Positions 4,925 to 8,743 of a stretch of 8,743 nucleotides of DNA are shown piece after piece (the first letter of the stretch is position 1; every line of letters begins with the position of its first letter). The notes under the pieces are model-generated. The model was not told the origin of the DNA. It saw only the letters and a program-made list of their open reading frames with translations, and did no database searches. Source of the DNA: Candidatus Bathyarchaeota archaeon (lineage in GTDB: Archaea; Thermoproteota; Bathyarchaeia; RBG-16-48-13; GCA-020355125). Both the position numbers and the translations under genes were made by a program. The stretch lies in assembly GCA_030607815.1 (NCBI GenBank), contig JAUWJG010000026.1, positions 1 through 8,743 on the forward strand, written 5' to 3'.

Positions 4925-6145
4925 ATGATTATTAATGGCAATTGTTTATATGTTTTAAAGGATTATCCAGACAATCATTTTACTACCATTATAACTGATC
5001 CCCCTTATGGATTAAGGTTCATGGGAAAGAAATGGGATTATGACGTGCCTTCTATTGAGATTTGGAAGGAGTGTCTTAGAGTTCTTAAACCTGGAGGAAC
5101 GGCTCTTATATTTGCAGGATCTAGAACGCAACATAGAATGGCTGTTAATGTAGAAGATGCAGGATTCATCTTAAAGGATTGCATTATGTGGTTACATGGG
5201 GGTGGGTTTCCTAAGGCTACCGATATTAGTAAGCAAATTGATAAAAGAGGTGGTAATAATCACTTAACGGAAATAGTAGGAAAAGAATTAAAACGAGTTA
5301 GAAAGGAAAGAAGAATAAGCTTAAAAGAAGCAGATGAAATGTTTTGTAATGGGTCGACTAATTACTCTTGGTTTGAGGGTAGGCCAGCAGGCCAAAGATT
5401 GCCTTGTGAGAAAGGGGCAGCTTTAATAATAAATGAATGGCCCGAGATGAAACCATTATTAGACAAGGTTATAGAAGCAGAAAGAGAAGTTATTGGAAAA
5501 GACGTTAAACATAATCCCCCCAACACTAAAAGTTGTTTTTCTATTGGAATAAAAACAGAAGCAAGGGAATTTGACCTGACAGCCCCCTCAACCCCCGAAG
5601 CAAAACAATGGAACGGCTACAAATCTCACGGCCTAAAACCAGCATATGAACCCATCCTATTAGCAATGAAACCTAATGAGGGCTCTTATGCTCAAAATGC
5701 TCTTAAATGGGGTGTTAGTGGGCTTAATATTGATGCGGGGAGAATAGAACCAAGTAAACGCTTCCCCGCAAACATCATACTAGACGAGGAAGCTGGGAAG
5801 ATGTTGGATGAGCAGACGGGAGTGTTGAAGAGTGGAGGATGGGGAATTACCAGAGGAATGAGAAGCAAACCTACTCAAGGTGGCGCTTCTAGATTCTTCT
5901 ACTGTGCAAAAGCTTCTAAGGCTGAGAGAGGGCAAGAGAATAAACACCCAACTGTAAAGCCTTTAAAACTCATGGAATATCTTATTAAATTAGCTATGCC
6001 GCCAAAAGATGGACTGTTGCTAGATCCATTCGTAGGAAGTGGTTCAACGTTGGTGGCTGCTAAGAATCTAGGATATGATGCAATAGGAATAGAATTAGAA
6101 CAAGAATATTGTGAAATAGCCAGAAAAAGAATAGGAGTGGCGTAA
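4925..6145 (+). CDS. Phage DNA methyltransferase (DPPY, beta-type motif order) with inserted HTH-like segment
   Basis: The 406-residue enzyme would methylate adenine N6 (or cytosine N4) in DNA using S-adenosylmethionine. Motif IV, T24-D-P-P-Y28, is near the N-terminus, and the SAM-binding motif I, D367-P-F-V-G-S-G-S-T375, is near the C-terminus with HPTVKP (341-346) before it. This motif order is the beta class. Residues 55-66 (KPGGTALIFAGS) and 88-101 (MWLHGGGFPKATDI) are also typical. Residues about 113-180 interrupt the catalytic fold with an HTH-like stretch (VGKELKRVRKERRISLKEAD) and YSWFEGRPAGQRLP, an insertion I recall from other phage methylases. A C-rich patch near 5571-5670 departs from the base use of the rest. 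AAAGGA at 4911-4916 sets the ATG. No restriction endonuclease lies next to it, so it is an orphan methylase, probably for protection or regulation. The target site cannot be read from the sequence. Confidence 0.9.
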   Translation: MIINGNCLYVLKDYPDNHFTTIITDPPYGLRFMGKKWDYDVPSIEIWKECLRVLKPGGTALIFAGSRTQHRMAVNVEDAGFILKDCIMWLHGGGFPKATDISKQIDKRGGNNHLTEIVGKELKRVRKERRISLKEADEMFCNGSTNYSWFEGRPAGQRLPCEKGAALIINEWPEMKPLLDKVIEAEREVIGKDVKHNPPNTKSCFSIGIKTEAREFDLTAPSTPEAKQWNGYKSHGLKPAYEPILLAMKPNEGSYAQNALKWGVSGLNIDAGRIEPSKRFPANIILDEEAGKMLDEQTGVLKSGGWGITRGMRSKPTQGGASRFFYCAKASKAERGQENKHPTVKPLKLMEYLIKLAMPPKDGLLLDPFVGSGSTLVAAKNLGYDAIGIELEQEYCEIARKRIGVA

Positions 6146-6303
6146 TGATAAATCCAAAAATTAGTCAATATATAGAGAACGTACGCCAAGACATCATTGA
6201 GATTTATAAACACAATGAAAGTACAGATGAAGAGACTAGAAGCAGAATAAGAATCTTAGCGTTAGATACTTTGATGTATTTAGATAGGTGTTTAAGAGAA
6301 TAA
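6145..6303 (+). CDS. Hypothetical 52-residue helical protein
   Basis: A short frame starts at ATG 6145 inside a TAATG overlap with the methyltransferase stop and ends at TAA 6301-6303, one base before the next ATG. The product begins MINPKISQYIENVRQDIIEI and has a second amphipathic helix, RIRILALDTLMYLDRCL. GGAG at 6134-6137 lies about seven bases before the start. It has no recognisable family. Acceptance rests on the exact head-to-tail fit with both neighbours and a protein-like composition. Confidence 0.62.
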   Translation: MINPKISQYIENVRQDIIEIYKHNESTDEETRSRIRILALDTLMYLDRCLRE

Positions 6304-6304
6304 T

Positions 6305-6559
6305 ATGTATAGAATTTGGGTAAGAATAGGGGATTATGCGATACCTGCACCCCTTACCACTTACAATAAGATGTCTTTAACTAAAAATGATCCTGTTATC
6401 AGGGAAAGTTTGCGCTTGTATAGAGAGTATTTAGAAAATCAGGATGTTGAATTAAAAGAACCGATCAGGGTAGTGGTGCGCGAGGTTGTGGGGTGGGAGA
6501 GAATTGGGGTAGAGAAACGGTTTGACTTTAAAATTACAGATATAGGAGGGGTTAAGTGA
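6305..6559 (+). CDS. Hypothetical 84-residue protein
   Basis: The protein starts MYRIWVRIGDYAIPAPLTTY and continues with a helix (ESLRLYREYLENQD) and a beta-rich end (PIRVVVREVVGWERIGVEKR then FDFKITDIGG). The layout looks like a small alpha/beta fold, but I cannot assign a family. It starts one base after the previous stop with only a weak AAGAGA-type binding site, so it is probably reached by reinitiating ribosomes. Its own 3' end contains the strong AGGAGG that serves the next gene, and the stop overlaps that gene's GTG. Confidence 0.66.
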   Translation: MYRIWVRIGDYAIPAPLTTYNKMSLTKNDPVIRESLRLYREYLENQDVELKEPIRVVVREVVGWERIGVEKRFDFKITDIGGVK

Positions 6560-6807
6560 TTAAAACAGTAGGTTACACCAAGTTAGGTTATGACGATGTT
6601 GAATATGATCAAAGTGGATGGGTAGATGCTAAGAAATATGCACCAGAGCCTTTTGATATAGTTATTTTGAAAACTAAAGATAAAATGGCAAACGGATGGT
6701 ATGAAGGTGGAAACTGGTTTAGTAGAAAGCTTGAAAAGAATCCTGAAGTCCTTTCTTGGAAGAGAACCAGAGAAAACTTTGTTGGAGGCCCGAAAGATGT
6801 CTGGTAA
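6556..6807 (+). CDS. Divergent DUF551-like protein
   Basis: The protein has 83 residues with a GTG start that overlaps the preceding TGA (GTGA) and follows AGGAGG at 6544-6549. From about residue 22 it reads WVDAKKYAPEPFDIVILKTK, then GWYEGGNWF and EVLSWKR, which mirrors DUF551 organisation: opening Trp, a Pro before a beta strand, a GxWF-type turn, and a closing W segment. It lacks the exact WISV and THWMP boxes of the two copies at 1332-1822, so it is a remote relative at best. The first 20 residues (TVGYTKLGYDDVEYDQ) are extra. Confidence 0.65.
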   Translation: MIKTVGYTKLGYDDVEYDQSGWVDAKKYAPEPFDIVILKTKDKMANGWYEGGNWFSRKLEKNPEVLSWKRTRENFVGGPKDVW

Positions 6808-6997
6808 ACGCAAGAAAATATACAGGCGGTATCGTAGTATGACAATCGAGGAAGAGAAAGAAGAGTTTGGTTTTAGTGAAACTGAGGAAATGATGAAAGG
6901 AGTCTGTCCTATATTGCATATGCTAGATCCTGCGGCGTTTTTTATTGCAGAGGAGGGTGAAGAGATGCCAGAGGGGCTTAAAAGGGAGAAGAAATGA
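6797..6997 (+). CDS. Hypothetical 66-residue charged protein
   Basis: The product starts with a basic patch (MSGKRKKIYRRYRSM) and continues acidic and helical (TIEEEKEEFGFSETEEMMKG), with one short hydrophobic segment (PILHMLDPAAFFIAEE). ATG 6797 is chosen because GGAGG at 6784-6788 precedes it; the ATG at 6701 would add 32 residues read out of frame through the DUF551-like gene. It overlaps the upstream gene by 11 bp. Opposite charge at the two ends may mean a small regulator or inhibitor, but that is guesswork. No family is recognised. Confidence 0.65.
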   Translation: MSGKRKKIYRRYRSMTIEEEKEEFGFSETEEMMKGVCPILHMLDPAAFFIAEEGEEMPEGLKREKK

Positions 6998-7012
6998 AGA
7001 GAAAGTTTTTTG

Positions 7013-7018
7013 AAGGAG
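7013..7018 (+). promoter_or_regulatory. Ribosome binding site favouring the ATG at 7024
   Basis: AAGGAG lies five bases before ATG 7024. A competing start at 6994 has GGGAG at 6984-6988 and an ATGA overlap with the upstream stop, so both starts may be used; the site at 7013 lies within the longer reading. Confidence 0.6.
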
Positions 7019-7023
7019 TTAGA

Positions 7024-7293
7024 ATGGGCACATATTATGCAGCTGTTGACTTTACAACTAACGAATGGATTGAACCACCAGGTAATTGGGCTAACAAGTC
7101 CCCTGGTTTATATCATCCCCAAAATCCTTTTCCCGGAATGGTAATTATGATGAACTCACGAGGAAGTGAGTTTGTAATAATAGATGATAGTGCGGCTCAA
7201 GATACGTTTTATTCAGACGGATTCAAAGATATTACCAACGAAGTTTATGAGGAGTATAAAAAAGTATGGGGGGAGTTAGAAGATGTCAGGTGA
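7024..7293 (+). CDS. Hypothetical protein beginning MGTYYAAVDF
   Basis: The preferred form has 89 residues; a 99-residue form from ATG 6994 is possible. The N-terminus MGTYYAAVDFTTNEWIEPPG, then GLYHPQNPFPGMVIMMNSRG and FVIIDDSA, gives a beta-rich fold with conserved-looking Pro, His and Gly turns. I have an impression of similar phage proteins starting MGTxYxAVD, which is why the shorter start is chosen, but I cannot name a family or function. The C-terminal helix (TNEVYEEYKKVWGELEDVR) overlaps the next gene by 11 bp. Confidence 0.68.
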   Translation: MGTYYAAVDFTTNEWIEPPGNWANKSPGLYHPQNPFPGMVIMMNSRGSEFVIIDDSAAQDTFYSDGFKDITNEVYEEYKKVWGELEDVR

Positions 7294-7669
7294 GTGTGAT
7301 AAATGTGGGGAGCATTGCTTAGAGTGTAGTTGTTTGAATGAATCTATAAGCTGTGATATTCAATCTAGATTAGCTCCAATATATGAAGAGTATAAGGATT
7401 ATCCAGATGAGCTGTTGGATGCTTTTCAATTCTTTATAGAAGCTATAGATAATGATCAGTATGCAAGGATGTCGGGGAAAGAGGAAGTAGAAGCGGGATA
7501 CATATGTCGAATGTGTGCGTTAGCATTGGGAGCTGTTTCCTTAGAAGGCCGTGCCTGTACGATGCATAGAGGAGAGTGTCTTTTATGTCGCGAAAAAGCC
7601 GATTTGTGTCACACGAGTGACTGGAATTGGCCAAATAGGAGATGTTTAGAAAAGGAAAAGGAGGTTTAG
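7283..7669 (+). CDS. Cys-rich protein with two candidate zinc-binding clusters
   Basis: The protein has 128 residues and 13 cysteines. Cluster 1 (C5, C8, C12, C15, C17, C24) lies at the N-terminus. A helical segment follows (YPDELLDAFQFFIEAI). Cluster 2 holds C75 and C78, then C92 and H95 in ACTMHRGECLLC with C99 and C102, and C109, H110 and C121 around CHTSDWNWP. The spacing suggests two or more structural zinc sites. Residues EGRACTMH and the DWNWP end look like conserved motifs, but I cannot tie them to a named family. The start at 7283 has GGGGGAG at 7269-7275. It overlaps the upstream gene by 11 bp. A nucleic-acid or protein-adaptor role is possible but not shown. Confidence 0.72.
   Translation: MSGECDKCGEHCLECSCLNESISCDIQSRLAPIYEEYKDYPDELLDAFQFFIEAIDNDQYARMSGKEEVEAGYICRMCALALGAVSLEGRACTMHRGECLLCREKADLCHTSDWNWPNRRCLEKEKEV
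7657..7664 (+). promoter_or_regulatory. Near-perfect ribosome binding site for the coiled-coil gene
   Basis: AAAGGAGG, the fullest Shine-Dalgarno match in the window, lies six bases before GTG 7671. It confirms a GTG start where no ATG is available nearby. Confidence 0.85.
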
Positions 7670-7670
7670 T

Positions 7671-8051
7671 GTGAAAAAGACTGAAATAGAAAAGTTAGAG
7701 AAAGTTTTAAGAAAGACTGTAAAAGACTTGACTCTTAGGGTCAAAGGTTTAGATAAAGAGATAAAAAGAACGCTTTCTTCTCATTTAAATAAAATTGAAA
7801 AGATAGATGGTAAAATATATTGGGCTCTTTTGGAAGTTTCAAAGAAGGCAACTTCTTTATTAAAGAAGGAGACTGCAATAAAAAATGCACTGAAGACTCA
7901 TTCAGACAAATTTGAAAGCATAGAAGAAACGTTTTATATACTTTATCACAATATAAGAAAGAACCAGTTTTTATATGCAGATGATAAAAAAGTTTGGTGG
8001 AAGGATTTTTTAGACTTAAAAAAGCACTATATAAAAGAGAACGTAGGGTGA
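7671..8051 (+). CDS. Coiled-coil protein of unknown function
   Basis: The protein has 126 residues with a GTG start one base after the previous stop. It is Lys/Glu/Leu-rich and almost wholly helical: KLEKVLRKTVKDLTLRVKGL, then IKRTLSSHLNKIEKIDGKIY with heptad-like spacing, and later SDKFESIEETFYILYHNIRK. The C-terminus is aromatic and basic (KVWWKDFLDLKKHYIKEN). There are no cysteines and no transmembrane segment. Composition and layout resemble the coiled-coil protein at 3005-3334. The strong binding site suggests high expression. Its stop overlaps a GTG that opens the next small gene, so the pair is likely coupled. Confidence 0.72.
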   Translation: MKKTEIEKLEKVLRKTVKDLTLRVKGLDKEIKRTLSSHLNKIEKIDGKIYWALLEVSKKATSLLKKETAIKNALKTHSDKFESIEETFYILYHNIRKNQFLYADDKKVWWKDFLDLKKHYIKENVG

Positions 8052-8209
8052 AGTTCTTTAAGTTCTTGTGGAACTTTTTAATAGGCTTAACGATTTATAG
8101 TGTGTTTAGAGAAAATCCCTTCTTTAAGGAGGCTATTGTGTCTCTGGTGAGGAGTTTGAATTTTTTAATTAGGTTTGTCGTTGAAAGGATACAAACAGGA
8201 AGTGGGTAG
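8048..8209 (+). CDS. Small hydrophobic protein, possible single-pass membrane peptide
   Basis: From GTG 8048, overlapping the upstream TGA as GTGA, the product has 53 residues. Residues about 4-20 (FKFLWNFLIGLTIYSVF) could span a membrane, and a second amphipathic helix (KEAIVSLVRSLNFLIRFVVE) follows. No clear Shine-Dalgarno precedes it, so expression would depend on coupling with the coiled-coil gene. A longer reading from 7994 would run out of frame through that gene and is less likely. Small hydrophobic proteins near terminase genes are sometimes lysis-related, but the size and single clear helix do not allow that call. Confidence 0.5.
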   Translation: MKFFKFLWNFLIGLTIYSVFRENPFFKEAIVSLVRSLNFLIRFVVERIQTGSG

Positions 8210-8743
8210 TGGGTTTACACAATTTAAGTGACAAACAGGTCGAGTCTTTCGCTGATTCTACGGCAAGACTTAATATATTTGAAGGCCCAGTTCGTGCTGG
8301 CAAGTCTTTTATCGCTTTGCTTAGATGGCTTGAGTTTTGTAGGAATGGCCCGAAAGGGCCGTTGATTATTTGTGGTAGAACTGATAAAACAATTAAAAGA
8401 AATATTATTACGCCGCTTCAGGATTTAGTGGGGAAGTCTGTTCAGTATTCGAGTGGAAAGGGAGAGGTGCGTATGTATGATAGATTAATGTATGTAGTAG
8501 GAGCTAATGATGATAGAGCAGAAGCTAAGATTAGAGGATCTGAGTTTGCGGGGGCACTTATTGATGAAGTTTCCCTTCTTCCAGAAAATTTTTTTAAGAT
8601 GTTGTTATCTCGTCTTTCTATTGACGGTGCACAGTTGTTCGCATCCACTAACCCCGATTAACCCAATCAATGGCTTCAAAGAAATTTTATAGATAAACCA
8701 TAACAACTTCAACTAAACAATAATTCTTACAATATCAGAGAAA
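8209..8743 (+). pseudogene. terL: Terminase large subunit, N-terminal ATPase part, with in-frame TAA codons
   Basis: The large terminase is the motor that cuts and pumps phage DNA into the prohead. GTG 8209 overlaps the preceding TAG. Residues 26-33, G-P-V-R-A-G-K-S, are the Walker A loop; R109-G-S-E-F then A116-L-I-D-E120 is Walker B with its catalytic glutamate; A145-S-T-N-P-D150 is the coupling motif. At 8659-8661 the frame meets TAA after only 150 residues, whereas the family usually has 400 or more, with a C-terminal nuclease. Yet the same frame goes on PNQWLQRNFIDKP, a second TAA (8701-8703), then QLQLNNNSYNIRE, which still follows the family pattern (xPxxWLxxxFID, then an LxL strand). 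Base composition changes abruptly at about 8640. It may be a broken gene, a faulty or chimeric contig end, or recoded stops. The terL identity is firm; the status is open. Confidence 0.85.
8344..8363 (+). other. Strong GNRA-tetraloop hairpin inside terL
   Basis: GGCCC (8347-8351) and GGGCC (8356-8360) flank a GAAA loop, and the stem extends outward by a T-G wobble (8346/8361) and two A-T pairs (8345/8362, 8344/8363). It encodes NGPKGP between the Walker A loop and Walker B. Only four T occur in the next ten bases and they are not consecutive, so it is not a typical terminator. Confidence 0.4.

Noticed and set aside
5899..6213. Minus-strand frame of 104 codons
   Set aside because: It is the mirror of the methyltransferase C-terminus, including the catalytic FVGSGST region, with no sensible start context.
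6701..6796. Longer N-terminus for the gene ending at 6997
   Set aside because: The extra residues mirror the DUF551-like gene in another frame; GGAGG at 6784-6788 points to ATG 6797.
8344..8370. Rho-independent terminator
   Set aside because: The stem is good but no continuous T run follows, and it lies inside the terL coding frame.
8507..8692. Plus-strand frame of 61 codons overlapping terL and running past its TAA
   Set aside because: I tested it as the frameshifted continuation of terL, but its residues (PINPINGFKEIL) have no terminase character; the original frame does.
8640..8743. Intron, intein or diversity-generating variable region as the cause of the broken terL
   Set aside because: Terminase-like residues continue at once in the same frame, which leaves no room for an intron or intein edge. 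No reverse transcriptase or template repeat is present, and terL is not a usual diversification target.
1..8743. tRNA genes, CRISPR arrays, integrase or attachment sites
   Set aside because: I looked for cloverleaf-like T-arm sequence, regularly spaced repeats and recombinase motifs and found none.

Overview
This window is part of a double-stranded DNA bacteriophage or prophage genome. The evidence is the gene content: a replication-protein C-terminus, a RusA resolvase, DUF551-type proteins, a phage ParB-like protein, a terminase small-subunit-like protein, a phage DNA methyltransferase and the ATPase half of a terminase large subunit. It is AT-rich, every gene lies on the + strand, genes overlap head-to-tail (ATGA, TAATG, GTGA junctions), and most starts have a strong AAGGAG-type ribosome binding site. 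The host cannot be named from the sequence; canonical Shine-Dalgarno sites and GTG starts only say it is bacterial. No integrase, repressor, tRNA or CRISPR array is visible.

Layout. Positions 3-578 hold the 3' part of a replication protein whose linker DNA carries direct repeats that could be an origin. Positions 579-745 are a poorly explained gap with two tiny open frames. Positions 746-1345 encode RusA with an unusual C-terminal extension, followed by two tandem DUF551 genes (1332-1822). Positions 1809-3707 carry a string of small unknown genes: a membrane protein, a zinc-ribbon protein, a Cys-rich protein and coiled-coil proteins. Positions 3756-6145 form a DNA-modification and packaging block: ParB-like protein, terminase small-subunit-like protein, a small CxxC protein and a beta-order DNA methyltransferase with an inserted helix-turn-helix segment. 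Positions 6145-8209 are another run of small unknown genes, including a third DUF551-like protein, a very Cys-rich protein, a coiled coil and a small membrane protein. The terminase large subunit begins at 8209.

How it fits together. The order replication, recombination/resolution, accessory genes, methylation, packaging is the normal early-to-late progression in a phage. RusA would resolve branched replication intermediates before packaging. ParB-like protein plus methyltransferase plausibly protect or mark phage DNA. Terminase loads it into capsids.

The most unusual signal is at the right end. The terminase frame meets TAA at 8659-8661, yet the same frame downstream still reads like terminase and then meets a second in-frame TAA (8701-8703), while base composition shifts abruptly to C over G. 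It may be a chimeric or erroneous contig end, a broken gene, or stop-codon reassignment confined to late genes; the window alone cannot decide. No clearly new multi-gene system is evident; the small Cys-rich and coiled-coil genes are the true unknowns.
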